A stretch of DNA of 64,000 bases from Intestinimonas timonensis (GCF_900626145.1 NZ_LR130816.1:597510-661509), one strand, 5' to 3'. Numbered from the stretch's first letter, positions 8,483 through 16,639 are shown. Translations and numbers: made by a program. Notes: a model not told the origin generated them from the letters alone.

Positions 8483-8599
8483 TTAAGCAGCCTCTTTACG
8501 ATCAAACTCTTTGAACATTTCTGCAACTTCTTCCGATACTTCCATGAAGCAATCCGATGTATAGAATGGGTAATAGTCCCGCAAATTGATAATAGCCAT
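8483..8599 (-). pseudogene. 5' fragment of an element sigma-factor-like gene
   Basis: ATG at 8599 behind GGAGG starts MAIINLRDYYPFYTSDCFMEVSEEVAEMF, the N-terminus of small sigma-70-like proteins of Tn916/Tn1549-type elements. It stops after 38 residues (FDRKEAA) where the sequence switches to ParB. A deletion has joined the 5' end of this gene to the 3' end of parB. Confidence 0.65.
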
Positions 8600-9050
8600 A
8601 TTGACCTCCGTTTCGGTTGTTGGTTGACGAGTGACCGAAACGAAGGCGGCGGGGAGCGGCACCGGGGAATGACTTCGGGCCAACATGACCCGAAGCAGCC
8701 CCATAAGAACACAAAAGCGCCCGGGCGGCATGAAGCCGCACAGACGCATGAAGTTACATATTCATTTATGTACTGCCTAATTTCACTTCCATAACCAGAC
8801 TGTCCCGGAGGGGGAGCTACGCTTTTTTTTGCTGGTGTAGATCATGGGTGCTGTGAAAAAAGGCAAAAATAGACACGGCGGCAATCCTCCTATATGCCGC
8901 CGTGGATTTACACGGTGTTAGGTCGTCGTTGGTTTAGGATAGACGAAAAGAAACGGCGGCTCTGAAAATCAAAGCCGCCGCTTCATAGGCGCGTGGAAAT
9001 GTGTCTGCTTTACGACGGCTTTTTTTCTTTTGCCGTCGTCCGGCAGAATG
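8600..9050. other. Non-coding stretch with three hairpins
   Basis: No convincing gene in 450 bases. Hairpins: CACGGCGGCA (8874-8883) with TGCCGCCGTG (8895-8904); CGGCGGCT (8954-8961) with AGCCGCCG (8973-8980); ACGACGGC (9012-9019) with GCCGTCGT (9032-9039) around a T-rich loop. They look like terminator remnants at element boundaries. Confidence 0.5.
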
Positions 9051-9287
9051 TTATTCAATATTCAATTCAATGTTTCCAGTAAAGTCCTCACACTCAATGC
9101 CGATATAATTTCCACCATCAGGAAGTGTAATTGTGTCACTATAAGTTCCGGTTGTTTCAATCAAAGTGACTGCTTCATCCGATCCAGAAATCCAAAATAC
9201 TTTTGCAGTACCTTCCGTAACCTCCAAAGTGCAGTCAATAGACAGCTCCTTACCGGCTTCTCTCTTTATGGAAGTTCCTCCGAACAA
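9051..9287 (-). pseudogene. C-terminal fragment of an unrecognised, probably extracellular protein
   Basis: 78 residues, acidic and beta-rich in appearance (KVFWISGSDEAVTLIETTGTYSDTITLPDGGNYIGIECEDFTGNIEL). The frame continues open to about 9310, where recombinase sequence begins on the other strand, so the 5' end is missing. Similar tails occur in small lipoproteins. No function assigned. Confidence 0.4.
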
Positions 9288-9312
9288 ATACTCTGTATCT
9301 GAAAAATTCTCA

Positions 9313-9849
9313 TATGGAAAGCGCTACTGCAAAACCTCGCCCACGGTAGATGAGACCGCCCTCCACGCCGCCATTGTTCGGGCAATCAACCGATTCAACG
9401 AGGAAGACGAGTCCACTTATATGGCACTCATGCGGGCAACCATTGGTGAAGCAATCGGTCTAACCGGAGGCACAGATGAGATCGACCTGCTCCGGCGGAA
9501 AATAGATGGGCTGAATCGGAAAATGGTATCTCTTATCAATGAGAGCGTGGAAAGCGGAGAGGGTATCGAGAGTCACGAAGCTGAATTCAAAGAACTTTCC
9601 GATACCATTGAACTCCTGCAAGGACGGATTCAGAAACTCGAAGAAGCACTTGCTTCCGATCAGGTGAATGACAGCCGAATCCTTCAACTACAGCAGATCA
9701 TCGCCGACCGAGCATCCAAAAAGATGGAGTACGACGATACCATCGTCCACCAAATGATTGAGTGTGTGAAGGTGTATCCCGACGGGAGACTGGACATTAT
9801 CTTCGGAGGAGGGTACCTTATCGAAGAACGCCTGGAAAAAGAAAGTTGA
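9313..9849 (+). pseudogene. C-terminal fragment of a large serine recombinase
   Basis: About 178 residues: RYCKTSPTVDETALHAAIVRAINRF, then a long coiled-coil (LLQGRIQKLEEALASDQVNDSRILQLQQIIADRASKK) and a C-terminal ECVKVYPDGRLDIIFGGGY segment, all typical of the zinc-ribbon/coiled-coil end of large serine integrases. The catalytic N-terminus is absent. No start codon or ribosome site belongs to it. It may once have been continuous with the N-terminal fragment at 14306-14839, but they lie on opposite strands. Confidence 0.7.
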
Positions 9850-9864
9850 TAACTTAAAATATAA

Positions 9865-9896
9865 TTGACATAACCGACGAAATAATATAGTATAAT
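9865..9896 (+). promoter_or_regulatory. hipBA promoter
   Basis: TTGACA at 9865-9870, with TATAGT (9887-9892, 16-bp spacer) or TATAAT (9891-9896, 20-bp spacer) as the -10. It is about 25 bases before the hipB start and probably the autoregulated site. Confidence 0.7.
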
Positions 9897-9918
9897 TTAT
9901 GTTAGGAGGCGATTGTGC

Positions 9919-10239
9919 ATGGCAAAAAAAGCTGCGGTCATCATGCCGCAGACACGGGAGATCCTGGCACAGATGGGTGAGCAGATCCGCCTGGCCCGCC
10001 TGCGCAGGAAGTTGAGCCTGGAATTGGTAGCAGAGCGTGCCGGGATCAGCCGAGCCACTCTGATATCCATTGAGAAAGGCACCCCTACGGTATCCATCGG
10101 CTCCTATGCCGCTGTGCTGCACGCATTAAACAATATGGACAGCGACCTGCTGCTTATTGCAAAAGATGATGAATTCGGCAGGAAACTGCAAGATCTGGCG
10201 CTGCCCACCAGACGGCGGGCGCCCAAGAAAGGAGAGTAG
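9919..10239 (+). CDS. hipB: HipB-like antitoxin (XRE family)
   Basis: 106 residues from ATG 9919, chosen over TTG 9913 because AGGAGG lies 9 bases upstream of the ATG. The HTH (LSLELVAERAGISRATLISIEKGTPTVSIGSYAAVLHAL) is central; the C-terminus is basic (PTRRRAPKKGE). It lies 3 bases upstream of hipA. Known role of the family: neutralises HipA and represses the operon. Confidence 0.85.
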   Translation: MAKKAAVIMPQTREILAQMGEQIRLARLRRKLSLELVAERAGISRATLISIEKGTPTVSIGSYAAVLHALNNMDSDLLLIAKDDEFGRKLQDLALPTRRRAPKKGE

Positions 10240-10242
10240 CCC

Positions 10243-11499
10243 ATGGCGCAGGACGAAAAGACCATCTATGCATATGAAAATTGGCGTGGAGAGGCACCCA
10301 CTCTGCTGGGGCGGCTGCGCTGCGGCTTCGTCCGCGGACAGGAAACCTTTTCCTTTGAGTATGATCCGGCCTGGCTGTCATCCGCCGAGAGTTCTTTCTC
10401 TCTGGACCCGGATCTGGCTCTCTACCGCGGGCGGCAGTATGTGCCGCTGAACAAGCAGCTCTTTGGCCTGTTTTCCGACTCCTGTCCGGATCGCTGGGGG
10501 CGTCTGCTGATGAAGCGCAAGGAGGCCATCGACGCCCGCAAAGAGGACCGCAAGCCCCGTAAGCTCACCGAGAGCGACTTCCTGTTGGGGGTCTACGATG
10601 AATCCCGCATGGGGGCACTTCGGTTCAGCTTGGAAGAAGGGGGCGAATTTCTTTCGAACGATAAAGCGTTTGCGACGCCTCCTTGGGTAAACCTTCGGAC
10701 GCTGGAAAACGCCTCTATCGCTTTCGAGAACGATGAGAGCGGCCTGAATGAAAAATGGCTGCGTGAGCTTCTGGCCCCTGGCTCCTCCTTGGGCGGTGCA
10801 AGACCCAAAGCTACGGTGCAGGCCACAGATGGCGCCTTGTGGATTGCCAAGTTCCCCTCTAAGCATGATGAATATAACAGTGGCGCGTGGGAGAAGGTCG
10901 TCCATGACCTGGCACGGCTCTGTGGGCTGGATGTTCCGGAATCCAAATTGGAGACATTCTCCAAGACCGGCAGCACCTTTCTCGTCAAGCGATTTGACCG
11001 AAATGGCAGCCGCCGCATCCACTTCGCCTCCGCCATGACCCTGCTGGGTAAGATCGATGGAGCCTCTGCAGCGGACGGAAGCAGCTATCTGGATCTGGCG
11101 GCGTTCATCCGGGCCAACGGGGCATCACCCCGGCAGGATCTGGCCGAGCTGTGGAAGCGGATCGTGTTCAGCATGGCGGTATCCAATACTGACGACCATC
11201 TGCGCAACCATGGTTTTCTTCTGACACCCACCGGCTGGCGGCTGGCCCCTCTCTATGATGTGAACCCAGTCCCCTCGGGGGACCGGCTTTCCCTCAATGT
11301 GAGTGAGTATGATAACACCATTGACTTGGAACTGGCTCTGGAAGTAGCCGATTATTTCGGCCTTGCCCCGCAGGAAGCGGAACAGGCTGCAGAGGAGGTC
11401 TGCAAAACAGTATCCGGACACTGGGAACAGTTGGCCGGGCAGTATGGTCTCAGCCGAGGAGCGATAGAGTATATGCGCCCGGCCTTTTCCCTTCCATGA
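10243..11499 (+). CDS. hipA: HipA-like Ser/Thr kinase toxin
   Basis: 418 residues, full length for the family. It has the N-terminal couple_hipA-type region, SLGGARPKA (the ATP-binding loop) and the catalytic segment SNTDDHLRNHGFLL (Asp317 region), followed by LAPLYDVNP with metal-binding Asp339. HipA kinases phosphorylate targets such as aminoacyl-tRNA synthetases and induce growth arrest. It looks intact and forms a complete toxin-antitoxin unit inside otherwise decayed mobile DNA, which it may help to retain. Confidence 0.9.
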   Translation: MAQDEKTIYAYENWRGEAPTLLGRLRCGFVRGQETFSFEYDPAWLSSAESSFSLDPDLALYRGRQYVPLNKQLFGLFSDSCPDRWGRLLMKRKEAIDARKEDRKPRKLTESDFLLGVYDESRMGALRFSLEEGGEFLSNDKAFATPPWVNLRTLENASIAFENDESGLNEKWLRELLAPGSSLGGARPKATVQATDGALWIAKFPSKHDEYNSGAWEKVVHDLARLCGLDVPESKLETFSKTGSTFLVKRFDRNGSRRIHFASAMTLLGKIDGASAADGSSYLDLAAFIRANGASPRQDLAELWKRIVFSMAVSNTDDHLRNHGFLLTPTGWRLAPLYDVNPVPSGDRLSLNVSEYDNTIDLELALEVADYFGLAPQEAEQAAEEVCKTVSGHWEQLAGQYGLSRGAIEYMRPAFSLP

Positions 11500-11507
11500 T
11501 AAGATTA

Positions 11508-11541
11508 CAAACGGACGATTCCTGGTGGAACCGTCCGTTTG
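11508..11541. terminator. Bidirectional terminator between hipA and the ParB-like gene
   Basis: Perfect arms CAAACGGACG (11508-11517) and CGTCCGTTTG (11532-11541) between convergent genes. Confidence 0.8.
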
Positions 11542-11542
11542 C

Positions 11543-12412
11543 TTATTCTTTGGCGACTCCCTCAAAAGAGTCCTCGCCCTCATCCTCGTCCATATCCGTA
11601 TCAATGTCCAGTCCTTCATTGTTCCCCACATTCTTCTCGTAGAGCTTGGTCCATTTGAGCGGGTATTTGCATTTGCGGTTATAGGCCAGAAGCATCGCCT
11701 CGGCATAGCCCATAGAACCGGGGCGTCGTTCCTTGGCTGTTCTCGAAAGCAACTTGACCGACATTTCCCCCACTTTTTCCTTAAAGGTCTCATCTTTCAG
11801 GGCATCGCCGAACGTGTAGACCAATCTGGCGATTCCGTTGAGCATATTGGCAGACAGCGAATTCATATCGCCCTCCCAGGTGCCTACGCAGAGTCTGAGT
11901 GTTCGATCAAGTACGTGGTAACCAAACCGCTCATATATATTTTCGAGCGTGGAGACAGCACAGACAACGCCATAGTTTCTGACCTGGCCAATGGAAAGAG
12001 AATAAGACTCTACCAGATCTTTGATCATAAGCTGCTCCTGATTCCCGGCTTCCACATTTGCCATAAACACTTCATAGGGACGGAGCGGTTTGACAAACTT
12101 CATCTGGTTGGCGAAGATATCTGCCTCGTGCTCGTAGTTCAGATCGTCGTATATCATGCACCAGACTGGCGTTTCACGAGAGCCAGAGGCCAGGGCGACG
12201 ATCTCCACCGTGTGCTGGCCATTGAAGACATAGTTGACCCCATTTCGACGGCTTACCTTCACGGGGTTGATCTGATACAGATCAAAGTGTGCCGCAGCAT
12301 TCAGCACATGCTGTTCGGAAATATTCCTCTGGTACTCCTGATTGGATACGAGGTTCTTGATGGGAATCTGTTCGAAGTGAACATTGGGAACAAACATACT
12401 ATAATCTTCCAT
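11543..12412 (-). CDS. ParB/Srx-like nuclease-fold protein A
   Basis: 289 residues. The N-terminal domain resembles ParB/Srx: FEQIPIKNLVSNQEYQRNISEQHVLNAAAHFD, then VNYVFNGQHTVEIV, the place of the nucleotide-binding GxHR-like box (here GQHT). The C-terminus is acidic (DTDMDEDEGEDSFEG). It is coupled to the next gene upstream: its ATG shares bases with that stop. DUF6551-type proteins have this shape. Role unknown; in this setting replication, partition or recombination control of an element is possible. Confidence 0.7.
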   Translation of the reverse strand: MEDYSMFVPNVHFEQIPIKNLVSNQEYQRNISEQHVLNAAAHFDLYQINPVKVSRRNGVNYVFNGQHTVEIVALASGSRETPVWCMIYDDLNYEHEADIFANQMKFVKPLRPYEVFMANVEAGNQEQLMIKDLVESYSLSIGQVRNYGVVCAVSTLENIYERFGYHVLDRTLRLCVGTWEGDMNSLSANMLNGIARLVYTFGDALKDETFKEKVGEMSVKLLSRTAKERRPGSMGYAEAMLLAYNRKCKYPLKWTKLYEKNVGNNEGLDIDTDMDEDEGEDSFEGVAKE

Positions 12413-13365
12413 TAGGATTCCCCCTCAATTGCATTGAGCATTTCCTGGATTTTTCCTTCTAATTCAGTCAACGCCGCCAAGAGGTTTTGTCTGGCAGCAG
12501 GTGAGATCGCTTCCAAATGTGCCATGGACTTTGTCCGGTCGATGGAGCTCATCCAGGAGGGGATCGTAAGAGTAAGTCCAGCAACTTCCGCATCCGGGTC
12601 ATAGGCGGGCATCGTCTTGATTGCCGGCTGCTCTGCCGCCGCTGTGCCGGGTTTGGCAGAAGCGTCGGAATAAAGGCATCGTCTCGATTCACTGTAACGA
12701 GCGAAAGCATAGGGATTTTTTCCGATTTTTTTACTAAGTGCTTTCAATTCTTCGGGTCCCATTTCTGAAAGAGCAACGATATTTTCGAAAGAAATCTTAT
12801 ATGCCCCGGAAAGAATATGCGGAATAAGCTCAGGAGCATTTTGTGCGATGGTATCTAATGCTGTACTGTATTTCGCATATTTCTGTACGGTTGCGCCGGA
12901 CACATGATACTTCCTTCCCAGCCGAGCTGCTGTTCGCCGGCCGCTCTCTTCATCTATTGGGCGGCCTCTCCCCACAGTGATGTTGGGATTCGGACGGTAC
13001 TGATTATAGCCATTCCTATTTCGCTGTACTTTCTTTTCCACTTCATATTGTTTCCCAATCAGATATTTCCTGGTTTCTTCTGAGATGTTGCGGCGCCCAA
13101 GTTGGTTCGCACAGATCCAGGCGATGGCAGCATCTCTGCTTGGAAAATCCAGCTCCTTGACTCCATAAGGAATGCGCATTTTATTGCATATTTCATAGCG
13201 ATTATGACCGTCGATGATGGTATCATTCCATGCGATGATATCTTCCCGGCATCCTTCCATGACCAGATTCAGCTCCAGTTGCCGGTATTCCTCCCGGCGA
13301 AGTGGACGAATCAAGTTTTTGAATTCCGGATCGATGTTAAGCTGCCTAAATGCTTTCTCTGTCAT
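12412..13365 (-). CDS. ParB-like protein B with putative HTH
   Basis: 317 residues. Early segment IRPLRREEYRQLELNLVMEGCREDIIAWNDTIIDGHNRYEIC holds the ParB-type box IDGHNR. Then comes a plasmid-ParB-like region (AIAWICANQLGRRNISEETRKYLIGKQYE) and an HTH-like RTAARLGRKYHVSGATVQKYAKY. Such proteins appear in phages, plasmids and integrative elements. It overlaps its neighbours on both sides, so the genes form one minus-strand operon. Confidence 0.75.
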   Translation of the reverse strand: MTEKAFRQLNIDPEFKNLIRPLRREEYRQLELNLVMEGCREDIIAWNDTIIDGHNRYEICNKMRIPYGVKELDFPSRDAAIAWICANQLGRRNISEETRKYLIGKQYEVEKKVQRNRNGYNQYRPNPNITVGRGRPIDEESGRRTAARLGRKYHVSGATVQKYAKYSTALDTIAQNAPELIPHILSGAYKISFENIVALSEMGPEELKALSKKIGKNPYAFARYSESRRCLYSDASAKPGTAAAEQPAIKTMPAYDPDAEVAGLTLTIPSWMSSIDRTKSMAHLEAISPAARQNLLAALTELEGKIQEMLNAIEGES

Positions 13366-13744
13366 GGAGCCTCCTGCGTTCCAGCTGTTTCACGGTTTTG
13401 AGGGAAAAATATGCGACCCGGTTGACTTGATCGATCTCACCGGTCAGCTGGTAATTAAATCTCGGGTCAAAGCCACCCAGCAGTTCGGAAAAGTTTTTGA
13501 TAAGGATCGTACTATAGAATTCTATAGACTGCTGGGATGTGCTTGACATCCGAACCTTGTTTGCGGTCCCGCCTGAAATAGGTTTATCCGATCCGAGAAC
13601 GGCGATATACAGTTCTTCAGGGTTTACCAGGAATTGCACATACGCAGGATTCTTCAAGAGACGAATCGTTTGCCTGTGGATTCGAATCCGGTTTCGCGCA
13701 GGGTCCAGCGTTAAGTAAGCCTGCAATTGATTTTCATGGTTCAT
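13346..13744 (-). CDS. Unrecognised protein of the ParB-like/recombinase operon
   Basis: 132 residues from ATG 13744 with GGGAGG 8 bases upstream; the longer frame to 13858 lacks a good start. It opens MNHENQLQAYLTLDPARNRIRIHRQTIRLL and contains NPEELYIAVLGSDKPISGG. A later segment (RFNYQLTGEIDQVNRVAYFSLKTVKQLERR) parallels the YKLLGRIIHARDEWLIAFDL stretch of the next gene, so the two look like distant paralogues. No domain recognised. It overlaps both neighbours. Confidence 0.6.
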   Translation of the reverse strand: MNHENQLQAYLTLDPARNRIRIHRQTIRLLKNPAYVQFLVNPEELYIAVLGSDKPISGGTANKVRMSSTSQQSIEFYSTILIKNFSELLGGFDPRFNYQLTGEIDQVNRVAYFSLKTVKQLERRRLHDRESI

Positions 13745-14369
13745 GTCCTTGTCCTCCCAAAACGGACTTATGATCAGTATCAGAGGCAGCCTCGTCTGAC
13801 TGCTCTGATGCAGCAGGAGCGATGTTATCGCGCAACCCATATACAGCATATCCTTCAAAAATGTCTACCTGCATAGATTTCTGGTGTTCCCGGAACGGGA
13901 GTCCAAACTGCGTCTTCCAGCCCTCCGGAAACACGGGAGTTCGAGAAGACTTGGGCTTCTGGCCGTCTTTCTGCACCCGCTGATACACTTCGGTCGCTGT
14001 GAGATCAAATGCGATGAGCCACTCATCCCTTGCATGGATTATCCGCCCGAGGAGTTTATATCGATAGTCCAGATTCCAGCCCATCAGTGAAAACACTTTG
14101 GCGAAAAAAATCTTGCAGGTGATCTGTTTCGGTTTGCGTCTGCCGGAGCCGTTGGTGCACCAGGCGCAGGCATCCCGATCTTCCGCCCGACAGGGACGGA
14201 TCGCCAAGATCCTGCTCTCCTGATTGACCAATACCTGCACATAATCAACTTGTGGGAAGCGGTTCAGGCAGGCGGTATTTACATAAAATTTGTAATTGTT
14301 GAAAGTTACAGACGGCTCATTAATATGGGCGAAGAACTCACGGCGTACCACTTGGTAGCCATCGTACAT
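13734..14369 (-). CDS. Unrecognised recombinase-associated protein
   Basis: 211 residues from ATG 14369, directly at the point where the serine-recombinase fragment loses homology, so its own 5' end may be missing. Visible: EFFAHINEPSVTFNNYKFYVNTACLNRFPQVDYVQVLVN, a CAWCTNGSGRRKPKQITC segment with three cysteines, and FFAKVFSLMGWNLDYRYKLLGRI. I recall similar proteins beside serine recombinases in clostridial genomes but know no function. It overlaps the 13346-13744 gene. Confidence 0.6.
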   Translation of the reverse strand: MYDGYQVVRREFFAHINEPSVTFNNYKFYVNTACLNRFPQVDYVQVLVNQESRILAIRPCRAEDRDACAWCTNGSGRRKPKQITCKIFFAKVFSLMGWNLDYRYKLLGRIIHARDEWLIAFDLTATEVYQRVQKDGQKPKSSRTPVFPEGWKTQFGLPFREHQKSMQVDIFEGYAVYGLRDNIAPAASEQSDEAASDTDHKSVLGGQGHEP

Positions 14370-14839
14370 TCGCTCTCAAAGAACACCCCGACAGGACTGG
14401 GCAGCTCCGCAAGCATACGAACCATGCTGATACAGTCCACCACATTCCGGGCAAAGCGAGACACGCTTTTGGTGATGATCATATCGATTTTCCCGCTGCG
14501 GCAATCGGCGATCATGCTGTTGAACTCGTCCCGATGAGCCAGAGAAGTCCCGCTGATCCCCTCATCCGCATAGATTTTGACCAATATCCAGTTGGGATGA
14601 TGCACAACAAAATCTTCATAGTATTTCTTTTGCAGCTCATAGGAGGAAGTCTGCTGGACGTTGTCTGTGGAGACACGGGCATACACGGCAACCCGCTGCC
14701 TTATATCATTGTCGTAATAGTCGATGGGCTTTTTAGCCGGAATGAATTCATAGTTCTCCGGGTCAACTTTTGTGTTGATACGCCGGCGGACCCGTTCTTT
14801 CCGTTCCGCAAGCTGTTTGCGTGTGGACTTGTCAATCAT
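14306..14839 (-). pseudogene. Serine recombinase, N-terminal catalytic-domain fragment
   Basis: ATG 14839 is preceded by GGAGGG and overlaps the upstream stop. The resolvase core is clear: RVAVYARVSTD with the nucleophilic serine, then SYELQKKYYEDFVVHHPNWILVKIYADEGISGTS and MIITKSVSRFARN. After GVFFESE (about 14378) homology stops and the frame ends 20-odd residues later. The recombinase and coiled-coil domains are missing, so at most it could bind or dimerise. Confidence 0.75.
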
Positions 14840-15437
14840 GCAGCATTTCCCTCCGGGGTTCGTCATCAGGGAGTATCTTCCAACCGGGATCTGGCAAAAA
14901 GTACGGGTCGTGTAGATCCTCCTGGTAATAGGAAGCCAGCGTATAAATATCCTCCGAAACGAAGTAAACGCCCACTGGCTTTGGGAGTGCTGCCAAGAGG
15001 CGCGTACAGAAAGAGAGCTCGGAGAGCTTCTTCGAGATATTGCTTGCTTTCTGGGTAATAATCAGATCGACCTTTTCCTCGTAGCAGTCTTGAAGGAGCC
15101 TTGACCACTCCGGGGCGCTCTCCATATTGGGCGCTGTGCTGCCCTCGTCCACATAGAAACCGACAAACTTCCAGTTTGGGCAGAGAGCCAGTGTGTCAAG
15201 AAATTGCTTTTTATGAGCTGAAAGATAGTCCTCATATCGGGTCTGGTTGAAGTAGCGGATGTATACCGCCACACGGTAATGTGTTTTGGGAAGCGGGCGT
15301 TCCCGCTTGATTTCCTTTAACCAGGCACGATGTTCCGCTAAAAGGGTGTTTCGTTCCGTCTCCCTTTCCAGCAGGAAATCAAATGAGGGCATAACTTCCT
15401 GCTCTGACTCTCTATTTTGAACGGTCAGATCTGACAT
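14832..15437 (-). CDS. Resolvase-fold protein without the catalytic serine
   Basis: 201 residues from ATG 15437 (GGGGGAG upstream). The middle matches the serine-recombinase fold of the adjacent fragment (YRVAVYIRYFNQTRYEDYLSAHKKQFLDTLALCPNWKFVGFYVDEG, then DLIITQKASNISKKL). The ARVSTD active-site stretch reads IRYFNQ, with no serine, and the arginine of SRFARN is replaced. It is not obviously truncated, so it looks like an accessory or regulatory paralogue rather than an enzyme. It overlaps the next gene by 8 bases. Confidence 0.65.
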   Translation of the reverse strand: MSDLTVQNRESEQEVMPSFDFLLERETERNTLLAEHRAWLKEIKRERPLPKTHYRVAVYIRYFNQTRYEDYLSAHKKQFLDTLALCPNWKFVGFYVDEGSTAPNMESAPEWSRLLQDCYEEKVDLIITQKASNISKKLSELSFCTRLLAALPKPVGVYFVSEDIYTLASYYQEDLHDPYFLPDPGWKILPDDEPRREMLHD

Positions 15438-15500
15438 ATTTGCTCCCCCTGTGTTATTTCTCTTCCAGGCCATTATATAATCTGCAGACTAATAACAAAA

Positions 15501-15534
15501 TCGACCAGAAGTCAACACATTGACTTCTGGTCGA
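15501..15534. repeat. Inverted repeat IR-1
   Basis: A 14-bp perfect stem, TCGACCAGAAGTCA (15501-15514) and TGACTTCTGGTCGA (15521-15534). A diverged copy sits at 16475-16509 on the far side of the two XRE genes. It could be the terminator of the 15582 gene or part of a recombination site. Confidence 0.75.
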
Positions 15535-15581
15535 TAGATGAGAAAAAAAGAAGCGAGCCGGCAATTCCAGCTCGCAAATTT

Positions 15582-15941
15582 TCAGGTATTGTCATCCCGT
15601 CTGGACATAGTGGATTTCAACTCACGAACAATCTTCAGGATGGAATCCAGCTCCTTGGGAGAGCAGTCGGCCAGCAGCTCGTCAAACTCGCTCTGGTATA
15701 GACTTCTCACCTCCGGCACATCGGGCCGAAGAAGGGAATCAGCAGACACTTGCAGGGCTTCGATGATTCGGATAAAGGTTTCCAACTTCATGCTCGTCTT
15801 GCCTTTTTCGATATTGCTGATATGCGGCAGCGAGATATTGGCCTTCGCAGCAAGATCGGCCTGGCTCATCCGGCGATTGATCCGCGCATCTCGAATACGG
15901 GAGCCGATCAGCTGGCTCTCGGTCAAATCATGTTCCGTCAT
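15582..15941 (-). CDS. XRE-family regulator
   Basis: 119 residues. HTH MSQADLAAKANISLPHISNIEKGKTSMKLETFIRIIEALQV near the N-terminus, then a short dimerisation-like tail (PKELDSILKIVRELKSTM). It is transcribed away from a paralogue at 16083 across a shared promoter region with a palindrome. Probably the repressor half of a mobile-element switch. Confidence 0.8.
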   Translation of the reverse strand: MTEHDLTESQLIGSRIRDARINRRMSQADLAAKANISLPHISNIEKGKTSMKLETFIRIIEALQVSADSLLRPDVPEVRSLYQSEFDELLADCSPKELDSILKIVRELKSTMSRRDDNT

Positions 15942-15989
15942 CGGCTTCCCCCCTCAAATATATTCTCCAGATTATCTATTTCTAAGAGT

Positions 15990-16037
15990 ATATCAACTTG
16001 AGGTGAAATTGATATAAGGCCGAGTTGATGATATAAT
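15990..16037. promoter_or_regulatory. Divergent promoter and operator of the XRE pair
   Basis: Palindrome ATATCAA (15990-15996), 12 bp, TTGATAT (16009-16015). Its right arm overlaps the -35 (TTGATA 16009-16014) of a rightward promoter whose -10 is TATAAT (16032-16037, 17-bp spacer). Confidence 0.75.
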
Positions 16038-16082
16038 CTAAACACTATAATAAGACTGCAAAATTTTTTTGGAGGTCTTATT

Positions 16083-16460
16083 ATGAGCCTGAACTACAAA
16101 GTCATTGGAAAACACATCCGTGAAGTCCGCCAGCGCAACCACCTTTCGCAAGCGATGCTCTCTGAACTGGTGGATAAAACGCCATCTTACATCAGCTACA
16201 TAGAGAGCGGGATCAAGAGCATGAGCCTTGACACCTTTGTGCTTATCGCCAATGCTTTGGGCGTATCTCCCGACCGGCTTTTGATGGAGCAAGTCACCAG
16301 CACTGAACGGTGCGCCAGCGAAGAAATCTCCCTGCTCCTTTCGGATTGCAGCACCTATGAGATGCTGATTCTCCTGGATGTTATAAAATCGTTGAAAGCT
16401 TCCTTGAAAGAGCATCAAGGCAGATACGGTAAACCAGATAACTCTGATTTTACCGTCTGA
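16083..16460 (+). CDS. XRE-family regulator (paralogue)
   Basis: 125 residues with the same plan as the 15582 protein: HTH LSQAMLSELVDKTPSYISYIESGIKSMSLDTFVLIANALGVSPDRLL and the C-terminal motif STYEMLILLDVIKSLKASLKE. GGAGG lies 8 bases before the ATG. Divergence plus the operator over its -35 suggests cross-repression between the two. Confidence 0.8.
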   Translation: MSLNYKVIGKHIREVRQRNHLSQAMLSELVDKTPSYISYIESGIKSMSLDTFVLIANALGVSPDRLLMEQVTSTERCASEEISLLLSDCSTYEMLILLDVIKSLKASLKEHQGRYGKPDNSDFTV

Positions 16461-16474
16461 ACCTGAGAAAGCAA

Positions 16475-16509
16475 TCAACCGGAAGTCACGAGCATTGACT
16501 GCCGGTCGA
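16475..16509. repeat. Inverted repeat IR-2
   Basis: TCAACCGGAAGTCA (16475-16488), 7-nt loop, TGACTGCCGGTCGA (16496-16509). A diverged copy of IR-1, just after the rightward XRE gene. Confidence 0.7.
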
Positions 16510-16520
16510 TCTATGCCAGT

Positions 16521-16580
16521 AAAGGTGGATATATTTTGGGAATGGTGGATATATTTTGGGAATGGTGGATATGTTTTGGA
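16521..16580 (+). repeat. Three 20-bp tandem direct repeats
   Basis: The unit AATGGTGGATATATTTTGGG is repeated at 16521, 16541 and 16561 with one to two changes. It lies upstream of a TATAAT (16610-16615) for the metallophosphatase fragment. Period 20 keeps the units nearly in phase on the helix, as for iterons or activator sites. Confidence 0.85.
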
Positions 16581-16639
16581 AAGTCCCGGATATGGGCCTT
16601 CCGAGTTGGTATAATGAAAAAAGAAAGGTGGAATGACCA

